NCBI GenBank assembly: GCA_017849555.1
Contig: JAFIGU010000085.1
Span: 1-64,000 of the forward strand
Reading direction: 5' to 3'
Source of the DNA: Sphingomonas sp.
GTDB taxonomy: Bacteria; Pseudomonadota; Alphaproteobacteria; Sphingomonadales; Sphingomonadaceae
Length of the DNA stretch: 64,000 nt
Under the pieces are notes generated by a model that saw only the letters and a list, made by a program, of their open reading frames with translations, did not search any database and was not told the DNA's origin. The position numbers were made by a program, and so were the translations under genes. Positions within the stretch are counted from its first letter, which is position 1. Each line of letters opens with the position of its first letter. Shown piece by piece: positions 1 to 8,815 of this stretch.

Positions 1-2
1 AA

Positions 3-65
3 GCCGATCGGACCTTGTTCGCGGACACCATCAGGGCCAGCAGTCTACACCGACTGCACAAGTAG
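3..65 (+). other. possible C-terminal end of an unidentified ORF at the window edge
   Basis: An open frame runs in from before the window and ends at a TAG at 63-65, giving 20 residues ending in SSLHRLHK. Codon choice is plausible for coding DNA but the piece is far too short to identify. It abuts the point where the adjacent sensor kinase loses homology, so it might be the tail of a mobile-element gene or of an ordinary neighbour. I cannot choose between these. It could also be a chance open frame. Confidence 0.15.
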
Positions 66-108
66 GCCGGACAGACGACTGCAACCGACAAACAGTCAAA
101 ACATCACT

Positions 109-2121
109 TTACGCTTGCAACGCGGGAGCCATCCACAGAGGCCATTCCGGGCCGATCGACCGCTGGACGAGGTCGCTCATCCCCGCGAGCAGCTGCGGCA
201 GATTGACCCGATCGACCTTGAGATCCTGGCGGCGCGCAAAGGCGAGCATCCGCTGGGTCAGCGTCGCACCGCGCTGCGCGCCCTCGATCGCATTGTCGAG
301 CAGCCTTTTGCTCAGCGGATCATCGGGAACGCGCTTGCGCAACAGATCGAGGCTGCTGAGGACCGCCATCAGCAGATTATTGAAATCATGGGCAATACCA
401 CCGGTGAGCTGCCCGATCGCCTCCATTTTCTGCGATTGGAACAACACTTCCCGTGCCTGTTCCAGCTCGCGTTGCGCCTTTTCGCGCTCGGTGATGTCGC
501 GGGTGATCTTGGCGAAGCCGATCGGCACCCCCGCATCGTCGCGAATCGCGTCGATCACCACGCTGGCGCGGAAACGCTCGCCGTCCTTGCGGACCCGCCA
601 GCTTTCGGCGAGGAAGCGTCCCTCGGTACGCGCGGTTTCGAGCGCGCGTTGCGGTTCGCCGTTGGCGCGATCCTCCTCGGTATAGAAGCGTGAGAAATGC
701 TCGCCGATGATCTCGTCGGGCTCGTATCCCTTGATCCGTCGCGCACCCTCGTTCCAGCTCGAAACATGCCCGTCGAGGTCTAGCATGTAGATCGCGTAAT
801 CGGTCACGCCCTGAACAAGATGGCGGAACTGCGCCTGGCTTTCGTTGAGCGCCTCTTCGGCACGGCGGCGCTGGGTGATGTCGCGGCCATAGGCGAAGAT
901 CATGCCGTTTTCGGTCGAGCTATGCCACTCGATCCAGCGGAAACCGCCGTCGGCGGTCAGCAGGCGGCTTTCGTAATTGGTGAGCTGTTCGTCGTCGCGG
1001 GCGCGGGCGAGCGCATCGTCGTTGGCACCGGCATCGTCGGGATGAACGAACGCGCTGAAATGATGCCCCACCACCTGATCGAGCGGATGCCCGAGCATCT
1101 GCGCCCAGGACGGGCTGACCGAGCGCAGCACGCCCTCGCCGTCGATGACGACCATCAGATCGCGCGAAAAGGTCCACATGCGGTCGGCGCGGAGCCGCTC
1201 GCTCTGGAGCGCGGCGACATTGGCGAGCGCGCCGCCGATCTGCGCGGCGATCAGCCGCGCGATGTCGAGGATGCCGGCATCCTCGCTGCGATAGGGGCTC
1301 AGCCCGAGGACGAGCCGGCCGGCACTCTCGCCCGGCCCGGGGATCGCGATCGAGATCGCCGCGCGCGGGGGTCGGTCCCAATCGCCCGTGGGCCAGTCGA
1401 TGTCGGCGGGAAGCGCGACGATCCGGCCGTTTTCGCCGTCCCCTCGCGAGAGGCGCGCGATCGCCGCTTCGAACGACGATGGCGCGGGATGCGCGGCGTC
1501 GCCCGTCAGCTGTAGGCTGGCAAACGGGAAATCGCGGCGATTGGTCGCGAAGGTCGAGCGCACCGCATCGTGGATCGCCGATCTGTCGGTCGCGCCGACC
1601 AGCGCCGCGCCGAGCTGGCGTATCGTTTCGAGGCGCCGTTCGCCGATGACGCGCTCGGTCTCCTCGCTGACGATGCACAACAGCCCCCCGACGTCGCCAT
1701 CGGCGGTGTGGAGCGGGCTGTAGGAAAAACTGTGATAGGTTTCCTCGGGATAACCGCTGCGTTCGAGCAGCAGCAACAGCGCCTTGTTCCAGGTCGCTTC
1801 GCCGGCGCGGACGCGATCGACCTGATCGGCGACCTCGTCATAGACCTCGGACCAGACCTCGCGAAACGGTCGGCCGAGCATCCCGGGATGCTTGATCCCG
1901 AGCGTCGGGATATAGGCGTCGTTGTAGAAGAAATGCAGGTCGTCGCCCCAGCCGAGCCACATCTCGAACCGCGAGGTGAGCAGCATCCGCAGCGGGATTT
2001 TCAGCGCGTCGGGCCAGCCGCGCGGATCGCCGAGCGAGGTTGCCGTCCAGTCGTGGCGGCGCATGATATGCGCCATTTCGGAATTGCCGGGAAAGACTTC
2101 GCACAGGTCTTCGTCGTACAT
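109..2121 (-). CDS. PAS/GAF sensor histidine kinase lacking its ATPase domain (truncated)
   Basis: Membrane-free sensor kinase of about 670 residues. It has an N-terminal PAS-like fold (GWPDALKIP... [11 protein letters not shown]), a GAF-like stretch, then two PAS domains each ending in a DIT(Q/E)R-type exit, and a HisKA dimerisation helix with the phospho-acceptor motif [11 protein letters not shown] (His about residue 578). After the second HisKA helix the family normally continues into an N-box HATPase_c domain and often a receiver. Here the protein stops about 80 residues after the His, following the unrelated tail WMAPALQA. The N, G1 and G2 boxes are absent, so it cannot autophosphorylate as a normal kinase. 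The start is uncertain: an upstream ATG at 2220 would overlap ynfA, and I prefer 2121 because the family homology begins just after it. Probably a broken gene, or a domain-only protein. Confidence 0.75.
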   Translation of the reverse strand: MYDEDLCEVFPGNSEMAHIMRRHDWTATSLGDPRGWPDALKIPLRMLLTSRFEMWLGWGDDLHFFYNDAYIPTLGIKHPGMLGRPFREVWSEVYDEVADQVDRVRAGEATWNKALLLLLERSGYPEETYHSFSYSPLHTADGDVGGLLCIVSEETERVIGERRLETIRQLGAALVGATDRSAIHDAVRSTFATNRRDFPFASLQLTGDAAHPAPSSFEAAIARLSRGDGENGRIVALPADIDWPTGDWDRPPRAAISIAIPGPGESAGRLVLGLSPYRSEDAGILDIARLIAAQIGGALANVAALQSERLRADRMWTFSRDLMVVIDGEGVLRSVSPSWAQMLGHPLDQVVGHHFSAFVHPDDAGANDDALARARDDEQLTNYESRLLTADGGFRWIEWHSSTENGMIFAYGRDITQRRRAEEALNESQAQFRHLVQGVTDYAIYMLDLDGHVSSWNEGARRIKGYEPDEIIGEHFSRFYTEEDRANGEPQRALETARTEGRFLAESWRVRKDGERFRASVVIDAIRDDAGVPIGFAKITRDITEREKAQRELEQAREVLFQSQKMEAIGQLTGGIAHDFNNLLMAVLSSLDLLRKRVPDDPLSKRLLDNAIEGAQRGATLTQRMLAFARRQDLKVDRVNLPQLLAGMSDLVQRSIGPEWPLWMAPALQA

Positions 2122-2213
2122 CCAGATCAATAGCCCGCTTCGTTGCGCCGCCGTGTCAACGCCCGCCCGGTAATTTGGATGCGTCGAGCGCGCCGGGATG
2201 CTACCGGCGGCGC

Positions 2214-2540
2214 ATGCCATCGGTGATCATCTATATCGGCGCGGCGCTGGCGGAGATCGCCGGGTGCTTCGCCTTTTGGGCGTGGCTGCGCATGGCGAGG
2301 TCCCCCTTGTGGCTCATTCCGGGCTGCGCGTTGCTCGTCGCCTTCGCCTATCTGCTGACCCGCGTCGATACCGCGGATGCGGGGCGGGCCTATGCGGCCT
2401 ATGGCGGTATCTACATCACCGCGGCGCTGCTCTGGATGTGGCTGGCAGAGGGGGTTCGGCCCGACCGCTGGGATCTGGGCGGCGCTTCATTGTGCCTCGC
2501 CGGCGCTGCGGTAATCTTCTTCGGGCCGCATCGCGTCTGA
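2214..2540 (+). CDS. ynfA: YnfA family (UPF0060) small membrane protein
   Basis: Small inner-membrane protein of 108 residues with four predicted transmembrane helices, the usual length for YnfA/UPF0060. The family signature is visible: an [10 protein letters not shown] start in helix 1, [12 protein letters not shown] before helix 3, and a WD(L/I)xGA segment before helix 4. The family is related to small multidrug-resistance proteins, but no transport role is shown here. The ATG at 2214 is chosen over an upstream ATG because the hydrophobic N-terminus begins right after it. It is divergent from the truncated sensor kinase. Confidence 0.88.
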   Translation: MPSVIIYIGAALAEIAGCFAFWAWLRMARSPLWLIPGCALLVAFAYLLTRVDTADAGRAYAAYGGIYITAALLWMWLAEGVRPDRWDLGGASLCLAGAAVIFFGPHRV

Positions 2541-2624
2541 CGCGTCGAGCGGCGGCGCGCCGATTGCCCGCTGTGCCTATTTTGTCGCGCTCTCCCGCCA
2601 AAAATACGCCGCGGTAACCGAATG

Positions 2625-2649
2625 GGAAAGCGATAGGATTACGTTCGTT
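2625..2649 (+). promoter_or_regulatory. EcfG-type general stress promoter (one mismatch)
   Basis: GGAAA at 2625-2629, a 16-nt spacer and CGTT at 2646-2649. This differs from the alphaproteobacterial EcfG consensus GGAAC-N16/17-CGTT by one base. It lies about 33 nt before the start codon of the small protein at 2682, a sensible distance for a promoter. Confidence 0.45.
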
Positions 2650-2681
2650 ACGCATAGCGGGGTGAAAGAAAGGGCGTGTGC

Positions 2682-2948
2682 ATGCGTAACAATGACGAGG
2701 CCGATCTGCCCATCAAGGCGGTGCAGGCATGGGTCGACAGCAAGGGCCATCTCTACCCGACCAAGGAAGCGGCGCTTTATGTCGAGATCGAGCGGCTGCT
2801 CGGCCATGTCGGCACCGGCGAAAGCCTGGCGCCGGGCATCGCGCGGGTGCTAGTGGAGAAGCGCGACCGGCTGATGCCGTTGCTCAAGGCTTTCGGCGCG
2901 GCGAGTGAGGTCATTGAGGCGATTCCGCTGGCGCAAGCGACGGAATAG
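2682..2948 (+). CDS. small hypothetical protein, probably stress-induced
   Basis: An 88-residue soluble protein that I do not recognise. The sequence is mixed alpha/beta without signal peptide or membrane segment: an N-terminal polar stretch, then AVQAWVDSKGHLYPTKEAA, a helical YVEIERLLGHV and a C-terminal helix rich in Arg and Leu. The ATG at 2682 is preferred over a GTG six bases upstream because AAAGGG lies eight bases before it. An EcfG-like promoter sits just upstream, so general stress control is likely. It stands alone between ynfA and a GST gene. Confidence 0.65.
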   Translation: MRNNDEADLPIKAVQAWVDSKGHLYPTKEAALYVEIERLLGHVGTGESLAPGIARVLVEKRDRLMPLLKAFGAASEVIEAIPLAQATE

Positions 2949-3063
2949 CGGCGTCGTCGGCATCGCGGGACCCGTTGCGCGCGAGGGTGGATCGCGAAGC
3001 GTAGCCGTGGCAAACCCGTGCCCGAACAACGAGCTACGCATCCCCTCAAGCCTGGAGCGCCGC

Positions 3064-3717
3064 ATGAAGCCGACGATCACCGCCTTTGCCGCTTCGCCCG
3101 ATCGCGGCCGGGGGCTTGCGCGCGATATGCGGGTGCGCTGGGCGTTCGAGGAAGTCGGGCAGCCCTATGATGTCCGCCTGCTGTCGTTTGCGGCGATGAA
3201 GGACCCGGCGCATCTCGCGGACCATCCGTTCGGGCAGATCCCGACCTATCGGAACGGCGATCTCGTGCTGTTCGAATCGGGCGCGATCGTGCTCCATATC
3301 GCCGAGCGGCACGGGGGGCTGTTGCCCGACGATACGGATGCGCGCGCCCGCGCGGTCGCGTGGATGTTCGCCGCGCTCAACACGGTCGAGCCGCCGATCG
3401 TCGAATATGGCATGGCCACGCTCTTCGAGCAGGACAAATCCTGGTACGAGGAACGCCAACAGATGCTCGAGGCGCGTGTCCGCGCGCGGCTGGACGAACT
3501 TTCCGCCGCGCTCGGCGATGGCGACTGGCTCGAGGGCGCGTTCAGCGCGGGGGACCTGCTGATGGTCACGGTGCTGCGGCGGATCGAACGATCGGGGCTG
3601 TTGGCGCATTATCCGAACCTCGCGGCTTATGTCGCCCGCGGCGAGGCGCGGCCGGCCTATCGGCGCGCATTCGACGCGCAACTGGCGGTGTTCACCGCCA
3701 GCGAGACGAGCGGCTGA
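3064..3717 (+). CDS. glutathione S-transferase family protein
   Basis: Cytosolic GST-like enzyme of 217 residues, the usual length. The thioredoxin-fold N-terminal domain contains the cis-proline glutathione-site segment FGQIPTYRNGDLVLFESGAI (about residues 55-75). The all-helical C-terminal domain follows, with WLEGAFSAGDLLM carrying the conserved N-capping Asp of the GST fold. GGAG lies seven bases before the ATG at 3064; the longer upstream frame has no such signal. The substrate cannot be told from sequence. It is monocistronic. Confidence 0.85.
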   Translation: MKPTITAFAASPDRGRGLARDMRVRWAFEEVGQPYDVRLLSFAAMKDPAHLADHPFGQIPTYRNGDLVLFESGAIVLHIAERHGGLLPDDTDARARAVAWMFAALNTVEPPIVEYGMATLFEQDKSWYEERQQMLEARVRARLDELSAALGDGDWLEGAFSAGDLLMVTVLRRIERSGLLAHYPNLAAYVARGEARPAYRRAFDAQLAVFTASETSG

Positions 3718-3806
3718 GCGCCCAAGCCCGCGAACGGCGTCCTTGCGGTCGCGCCGGATCGATATTATCGCTACCCTCTATGTGTTCGTTTGAACTTGTC
3801 TCTCGC

Positions 3807-3845
3807 CAATAGGCGGCCCGGGATAGACTGATCCCTATTGCCGCC
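3807..3845 (+). other. inverted repeats in the leader of the YjhX homologue
   Basis: Two alternative stems overlap here. CAATAGG (3807-3813) pairs with CCTATTG (3834-3840), while GGCGGC (3812-3817) with an inner GGGAT (3820-3824) pairs with ATCCC (3831-3835) and GCCGCC (3840-3845). The two foldings compete for the same bases. The element lies about 105 bp before the YjhX start and could be an operator or an RNA switch; neither is shown. Confidence 0.3.
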
Positions 3846-3951
3846 CGAGCACGCGATGGAATGCGCTTCCGTCGCGCGGTTTGATTTGCCTGCGGCGCGC
3901 AACGCCCAATCGTTGCACTGGCGCGGCAGGCGAAGGCGGGACTTGTTTTCA

Positions 3952-4212
3952 ATGAATGTATCGAAGGCCGAGCAGCGCGTGCTTCACGCGCTTGCGCAAG
4001 GTGGTCGGATTGTTCATCGCCGCGATGAAATTACGCGGGATATTACGAACGTCGACTGTTTCACGAGGGAAGGCTGGCGGCTTTCCAATTGTACGCTGGC
4101 GATTTTCCATTCACTCCGCCGCAAACGCCTGATCGCGAGCAAATCGGGCGCGGCCTATCGGATCACCTATCAGGGCCTGCGCTGGCTCAACGGGCAGGCC
4201 GATAACAGGTGA
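3952..4212 (+). CDS. yjhX: YjhX family toxin homologue (UPF0386)
   Basis: An 86-residue protein with near full-length similarity to E. coli YjhX: it begins [20 protein letters not shown], has [25 protein letters not shown] in the middle, and ends with the family hallmark QADNR. The fold looks like a small winged helix. In E. coli YjhX has been proposed as a toxin paired with the GNAT-type protein YjhQ. No GNAT gene or other small partner is adjacent here, so this copy is an orphan. The start is the ATG at 3952, matching the family N-terminus. A GC-rich hairpin follows directly after the stop. Toxicity is inferred from the family only. Confidence 0.85.
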   Translation: MNVSKAEQRVLHALAQGGRIVHRRDEITRDITNVDCFTREGWRLSNCTLAIFHSLRRKRLIASKSGAAYRITYQGLRWLNGQADNR

Positions 4213-4214
4213 AA

Positions 4215-4257
4215 CCGCCGCTGCCGCCGGGATCGCGCGCGGCCCCGGCAGCGGCGG
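4215..4257 (+). terminator. hairpin terminator after yjhX
   Basis: A 12-bp perfect stem, CCGCCGCTGCCG (4215-4226) against CGGCAGCGGCGG (4246-4257), starts three bases after the YjhX stop. Only a short CATTT follows, so the U tract is poor, but stem strength and position fit a terminator. Confidence 0.5.
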
Positions 4258-4364
4258 CATTTCCGCCACCGACCGGCGCGTTTAACAAAATGTTGCCGCA
4301 CGCGTCGCGGGGTTGTCCTGCTATCGTGAGGTTCTAGGTAACCCCGCATCCAGCACGCGGAGCA

Positions 4365-6002
4365 TTGATTTTGGCAGCAGTATCGGTCGTCCTCTTCCTT
4401 CTCCTCGCCGTCGTCGTCAGCGGTGCCATATCGAGGATGCTGCCGATCTCGCTGCCGACCCCGCTGGTCCAGATCATGCTCGGTGCGGTTATCGGGCTTT
4501 CCACCTCCTATCGCGTCGAGCTCGATCCCGAGCTGTTCCTGCTGCTGTTCCTGCCGCCGCTGCTGTTCCTCGATGGCTGGCGCATCCCCAAGGACGAATT
4601 ACTCAAGGACGTGTCGACCGTCGTGGAGCTTGCGCTGGGCCTCGTGCTGCTGACGGTGATCGGTATGGGGCTGTTCATCCACTGGATGATCCCGGCGATG
4701 CCGCTGGCGGTGGCGTTCGCGCTGGCGGCGGTCGTCTCGCCGACCGATCCAATCGCGGTGTCGGCGATCGCCGCGCGGGTGCCGATCCCGAAGCGGATGA
4801 TGCACATCCTCGAGGGCGAATCGCTGCTCAACGACGCGTCGGGCCTCGTCTGCCTGCGTTTCGCGATCGCCGCGGCGCTGACGGGCGCCTTTTCGGTCGG
4901 GGCGGCGGCGCTCAACTTCCTGTGGGTCGCCGGGGCCGGCCTCGCGATCGGGGTGGTGGTGACGCTCGCCGCCACGCGGGCGAAGGCGTGGGTGACGCGG
5001 CGCTGGGGCGAGGATACCGGGTCGCAGATCCTCGTCAGCCTGCTGATCCCGTTCGGCGCCTATCTGCTCGCCGAGCAGGTCCACGCCTCGGGCATCCTCG
5101 CGGCGGTGGGCGCGGGGGTGACGATGACCTTCGCGGAAATTTCGCGCCAGGCGCTCGCCGTCACGCGGATGCGGCGCAACTCGGTGTGGGATACGATCCA
5201 ATTCTCGCTCAACGGCATTATCTTCGTGCTGCTCGGCGAGCAGCTCCCCGGCATTCTCGCCGGCGCGAGGCAGACCGTGGCGGTCACCGGGCACAGCGCG
5301 CCGTGGTGGCTCGCGGTCTACGTCCTCGCCATCGTCGCCGGGCTGGCGCTGTTGCGCTCGCTATGGGTATGGATGTCGCTGAGGCTGACGATCCTGCGCA
5401 AGCGCAATCGCGGCGAGAGCCTGCAAAGCCCGAACTGGCGGCTGATCGCGGCGATGTCGTTCGCGGGGGTACGCGGGGCGATCACATTGGCGGGTGTGCT
5501 CACGTTGCCGCTGGCGCTGGACGACGGCTCGCCGTTTCCGGCGCGCGACCTCGCGATCTTTCTCGCCGCCGGGGTGATCATCGTCTCGCTCGTCCTCGCG
5601 AGCGTCGCGCTGCCGATCCTCCTCAGGGACCTGCGCATGCCGCCCGAACCCTCACGGCAGGCGGAGGAGGACGTGACGCGCATCGCGACCGCGAAGGCGG
5701 CGATCGCCGCGATCGAGCAGCGGCAGCATATGCTGGCCGAAGAAAGCGGTGACGCCGATCTCTACACCTCGACCGCGGCGCGGGTGATGGACTTCTATCG
5801 CGAGCGCATCGAAGGGCTGAGCGACGGACGTTCGGACGATCTTCGGATGCAGGAACGGTTGTTCGGGGACTTTCTTCTGGCGGGGGTGGCCGCCGAGCGC
5901 CGGACGCTGGCGGAACTGGCGCGGCGGCGCGAGGTGGGAAGCGCGACCGTCCAGAAGCTGACCCGCGAACTCGATCTCGCCGAGGCGCGCTTTCGCGGGT
6001 GA
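4365..6002 (+). CDS. Na+/H+ antiporter, CPA1/NhaP type
   Basis: Inner-membrane cation/proton exchanger of 545 residues. About twelve transmembrane segments fill the first 420 residues, followed by a soluble helical tail of about 125 residues. Family motifs are visible: FLPPLLFLDGWR in helix 3, AVVSPTDPIAV around the ion site, and LEGESLLNDASGLV with the ND motif typical of electroneutral CPA1 exchangers. FAGVRGAITLA contains the conserved RG. The start is a TTG at 4365 or 4371; no ATG fits, and GGAG lies immediately upstream. It probably works in pH or sodium homeostasis. It converges on the reductase gene at 6029. Confidence 0.88.
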   Translation: MILAAVSVVLFLLLAVVVSGAISRMLPISLPTPLVQIMLGAVIGLSTSYRVELDPELFLLLFLPPLLFLDGWRIPKDELLKDVSTVVELALGLVLLTVIGMGLFIHWMIPAMPLAVAFALAAVVSPTDPIAVSAIAARVPIPKRMMHILEGESLLNDASGLVCLRFAIAAALTGAFSVGAAALNFLWVAGAGLAIGVVVTLAATRAKAWVTRRWGEDTGSQILVSLLIPFGAYLLAEQVHASGILAAVGAGVTMTFAEISRQALAVTRMRRNSVWDTIQFSLNGIIFVLLGEQLPGILAGARQTVAVTGHSAPWWLAVYVLAIVAGLALLRSLWVWMSLRLTILRKRNRGESLQSPNWRLIAAMSFAGVRGAITLAGVLTLPLALDDGSPFPARDLAIFLAAGVIIVSLVLASVALPILLRDLRMPPEPSRQAEEDVTRIATAKAAIAAIEQRQHMLAEESGDADLYTSTAARVMDFYRERIEGLSDGRSDDLRMQERLFGDFLLAGVAAERRTLAELARRREVGSATVQKLTRELDLAEARFRG

Positions 6003-6028
6003 GCCGCGCGCGCCGGGAACCGGTGGCG

Positions 6029-7108
6029 TCACTTCGCGCGCGGCTGATCGAGCGTGGCGCCGGCTTGCAGGAATCGTCCCTTGCCCTTCGCCTTGCACGC
6101 CTCGCTTAACGTGCGCGCGGCGTTGCGCACCTCTTCCTGGATCGCCTCGTCGCTGTCGAGCGCGGCGTGGCTGGTGGCATAGGGCTCATAATAGCCGATA
6201 TAGCGATCGAGCTCGGCCTTCACCCCGGCCGGCTGCATCTGCATGAAGCGCATCCAGTCGGACAGCGAGCGGCGAACATTCTCGGCGCCCTCGACATCGC
6301 CGTGCACCACCACCCCGAACAGCCGGCCCGCGAGATGGCGCGGATAGGGCCAGCCATCGAGCTCGAGCGCCTTGGCCTTTTTGGCGTCCTTGCCGTGGGT
6401 GCTGGTCGGATCGGGATTGCCGCCGTCGGCGCAGACGAGGCGGTCGATCATCAGCTTCAGGGGCGAGGAGCACATGTACCAATTGACCGGCGTGACGATC
6501 ATCACCCCCTGCGCGGCGACCCACAAAGGGTAGATGTCGTTCATCCAGTCCTGCGTCTCGCCGAGCGAATAGTTCGGATAGCAGGAGCAGGGCCAATGGC
6601 AGAGCGCGGCGGCGGTCGAGAAACATGCCTTGCACGGGTGGATATGGCGCCCGTATTCGGAGGCGAGCCGCGAAAGATCGAGGAGGTCGACGGCATGGCC
6701 ATCCGCTTCGAAGATCGCGCGCGCGATCTCCACGAGGCGCCAGCTCTTCGACATCTCGCCGGGGCAGCTATGTTCGCTGCGTGACGAGCCGTTGATCAGC
6801 AGGATGCGCGGCACCGCGTCGGGATCGTCATGAACCCGCTGCGCCTCGTCGATCCGCGCCCGGGCCTCGATCCAGTCGATCGCGAGATCATAGTCCGGAT
6901 CGGCATAGCCCGGCCCCGCCTTGCGCGTGCGCGGCGACTTGCGCTGGTGCGCATAGGCATCCCAGGCGGCGCCCGCGATGCGATCGAGCTCGGGTTGCAG
7001 CGCGTCGAAGGCCGGATCGACGAACTGGCCGCGGAAGCGCTGTTTGAACTCGGTCGCCCCGAGGCGCGGCGAGGGCATGCCTTTGCGGGGCTCGGGTGGC
7101 TGGCTCAC
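6029..7108 (-). CDS. flavodoxin-fold NAD(P)H:FMN reductase family protein
   Basis: A 359-residue soluble protein. After about 100 residues of helical, proline-rich leader comes a flavodoxin fold: ILLINGSSRSEHSCPGEMSKSW (phosphate-binding loop), a conserved CKACFSTA cysteine pair, and IVTPVNWYMCSSPLKLMIDRL, characteristic of NADPH-dependent FMN reductases. It probably transfers electrons from NAD(P)H to a quinone or xenobiotic; the substrate is unknown. I chose the GTG at 7108 because AAAGGAGGT lies just before it; the ATG at 7141 has no such signal. The N-terminal extension is longer than in ordinary FMN reductases. Confidence 0.78.
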   Translation of the reverse strand: MSQPPEPRKGMPSPRLGATEFKQRFRGQFVDPAFDALQPELDRIAGAAWDAYAHQRKSPRTRKAGPGYADPDYDLAIDWIEARARIDEAQRVHDDPDAVPRILLINGSSRSEHSCPGEMSKSWRLVEIARAIFEADGHAVDLLDLSRLASEYGRHIHPCKACFSTAAALCHWPCSCYPNYSLGETQDWMNDIYPLWVAAQGVMIVTPVNWYMCSSPLKLMIDRLVCADGGNPDPTSTHGKDAKKAKALELDGWPYPRHLAGRLFGVVVHGDVEGAENVRRSLSDWMRFMQMQPAGVKAELDRYIGYYEPYATSHAALDSDEAIQEEVRNAARTLSEACKAKGKGRFLQAGATLDQPRAK

Positions 7109-7171
7109 CGGACCTCCTTTTGTGTCTGCGGTGCGCAACACAACGTCCGGCGGGCCGAAAAGGTCGCGGGA

Positions 7172-7693
7172 TCAGCGCGCCGATCCGTCGCGGCCGGCGC
7201 GATGCGCGCGCGTTCTCGCCGCTTTCTGCGCCGCCGCTTTCCGCCCCGCCGCGCCCTTGGTCTCGGCGGCTTTCTTCGCGGCGGCCGATCGCTCCGCCGG
7301 GGTCCGGCGCGCTGCCGCCTGTTTGGCCTGCCGCGACAGTGCCTCGTGCGATGCGGTTGATGTCGGCTCGTGCTCGAGTACCTCGGTCACCGCCTTCGAC
7401 ACTTTCGGGCGACGCTTCGGGGTACGTTCGCCCTGGCCGACCTCATAGGCATATTCGGCGCTCTTGCGGGTGCTTTCCTTGACTGTGCCCTTCCGGGGCG
7501 GCGGCAAATCAACCCCCGCGCGGCGCGCTTCCGACAGGCCGATGGCGATCGCCTGTTTGGTCGAGCGCACGCCATGTTCGCCGTGGCGGATCTTGTCGAT
7601 TTCCGCGCGGACGAATTCGCCGGCCTGCGTCCCGGGCGACTTGCCTTCGCGTTCGTCCTCGCGGGCTTTCTCGATCGTCTTCCTGTCCGGCAT
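7172..7693 (-). CDS. DUF6496 protein with lysine/alanine-rich tail
   Basis: A 173-residue basic protein. The N-terminal half holds the DUF6496-type core GEFVRAEIDKIRHGEHGVRSTKQAIAIGLSEARRAGV. The C-terminal half is low-complexity and rich in Lys, Ala and Arg, resembling histone H1-like tails, so nucleic-acid binding is plausible. No catalytic motif is visible. It follows the reductase gene on the same strand but has its own ATG with an upstream GAAGGAGAAGG. Relatives are frequent small proteins in sphingomonads and rhizobia (from general knowledge). Function unknown. Confidence 0.72.
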   Translation of the reverse strand: MPDRKTIEKAREDEREGKSPGTQAGEFVRAEIDKIRHGEHGVRSTKQAIAIGLSEARRAGVDLPPPRKGTVKESTRKSAEYAYEVGQGERTPKRRPKVSKAVTEVLEHEPTSTASHEALSRQAKQAAARRTPAERSAAAKKAAETKGAAGRKAAAQKAARTRAHRAGRDGSAR

Positions 7694-7847
7694 CGCCTTC
7701 TCCTTCGCTGGCTGGGACAGAAGGTCGGACAGCGATATGCTATCGCGATCCTCGACGAGGCCAACGCCCTCGCGGCCGGAATGATCCTCGTCGGGCCGAT
7801 CGCTAACTGGTTTAACGGACTGGCCGGGAAGCCGGCCCTCGTGGCGC

Positions 7848-8522
7848 CTAGAGCCTGACGTTGAAATTGACCGCGAGAACGTGGTTCATGATATTGGGCC
7901 CGGGCCGGGCGATCAGTTGATTGAGATAGCCCGGTTCCAGCCTGACCCGATCGATCAGCGGAAGGTTGAGCCCGACGAAGGTGCGGGTCTGGTCGAAGCC
8001 GGCCCGGGGCCCCCAGCCGGTATCGTTCAGCCCGAAAAAGGTTTCGTTCCAGACGACCGCATTGACCTTGCTCGCGGTATGCAGCGGCGCCTCGATCCGG
8101 ACCTGCTGGCGGACGCGCCAGCCGGTCTCGCCGCCTTCGCGGAAACGCTGTTCGAGGCGGGTTCGACCGGTCAGTCGCAAGCCATCGGGGCGGGATAGGA
8201 TCGTATAGCCGATCTGTTCCCAGACGCGATGTTCGTTGGTCGTCCGCCCGGCTTCGGGATCGTGACGAAAAAAGAGATAACCCGCGGTCAGCGCGAGATT
8301 GGGGTTGAGCTTGTAGCTGACGCTCGGACGCACCAGAAGCTGGGTCAGGCCCGTCAGGCTGTCGTCGACCCGGGTATGCAGTTCGAGCGTCGCATCGACC
8401 TTGTCCGACAAGGCCGTGACCGCGTTGACGGCAAACCATGCCTGGCCGTTTTGCTCGGTCTGCGCATGCGCCGGGGCGGCAACGAGCAGCGCGACGGCGG
8501 CCGGAATCCAGATCCTGTACAC
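7848..8522 (-). CDS. DUF2490 outer-membrane beta-barrel protein
   Basis: A 224-residue secreted protein. A clear signal peptide (MYRIWIPAAVALLVAAPAHA) is followed by alternating beta strands such as VDATLELHTRV, ALTAGYLFFRHD and NHVLAVNFNVRL. The HRVWEQIGY segment with surrounding Arg and Trp residues is typical of DUF2490, and the final residue pattern (LAVNFNVRL) fits a barrel end strand. Function unknown; probably a small outer-membrane barrel. It is monocistronic, with an AT-rich region upstream that may carry its promoter. Confidence 0.8.
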   Translation of the reverse strand: MYRIWIPAAVALLVAAPAHAQTEQNGQAWFAVNAVTALSDKVDATLELHTRVDDSLTGLTQLLVRPSVSYKLNPNLALTAGYLFFRHDPEAGRTTNEHRVWEQIGYTILSRPDGLRLTGRTRLEQRFREGGETGWRVRQQVRIEAPLHTASKVNAVVWNETFFGLNDTGWGPRAGFDQTRTFVGLNLPLIDRVRLEPGYLNQLIARPGPNIMNHVLAVNFNVRL

Positions 8523-8570
8523 CGTGTCAGCCTTGGGCCGTATCGAAGCGGTAAGCTAAATTGATCGGGG

Positions 8571-8765
8571 ACCTAAAACAGACCACGGTTGAATCTCATA
8601 TTACATGCATCGTTACGAAATATGTTTCATCGATCGTCGGTGGACCTTTGCTCCGGCGAGGCGATTGAATTTACATATATACATTGCATATTTCTGAATA
8701 TTGCTAAATTGTAATTTAATGTTGTCTTAAACGAGCAAGCTTTATTGCTTTATTTTGTCTGTACG
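8571..8765. other. AT-rich intergenic island
   Basis: About 200 bp with strikingly low GC in a GC-rich window, containing runs such as TTTACATATATACATTGC. No ORF is supported. It lies between the 5' end of the DUF2490 gene and the 3' end of the FucP-type permease, and contains a CtrA-like box and the small AGCAA/TTGCT hairpin (8734-8749) followed by TTATTTT. Confidence 0.6.
8716..8730 (-). promoter_or_regulatory. CtrA-like binding site TTAA-N7-TTAA
   Basis: TTAA at 8716-8719 and TTAA at 8727-8730, separated by exactly seven bases. This matches the core of the CtrA cell-cycle regulator box known in alphaproteobacteria. It is about 200 bp upstream of the DUF2490 start. In such AT-rich DNA a chance match is possible. 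Confidence 0.4.
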
Positions 8766-8815
8766 CTCGCCCGCCAGGATCGTGCCGCTGGGCCGCCATC
8801 GGATGCGGCGGACCC

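Noticed and set aside
8734..8749. AGCAA/TTGCT hairpin followed by TTATTTT as a terminator
   Set aside because: The stem is five bases, AT-rich and not downstream of any plus-strand gene, so termination is unlikely.
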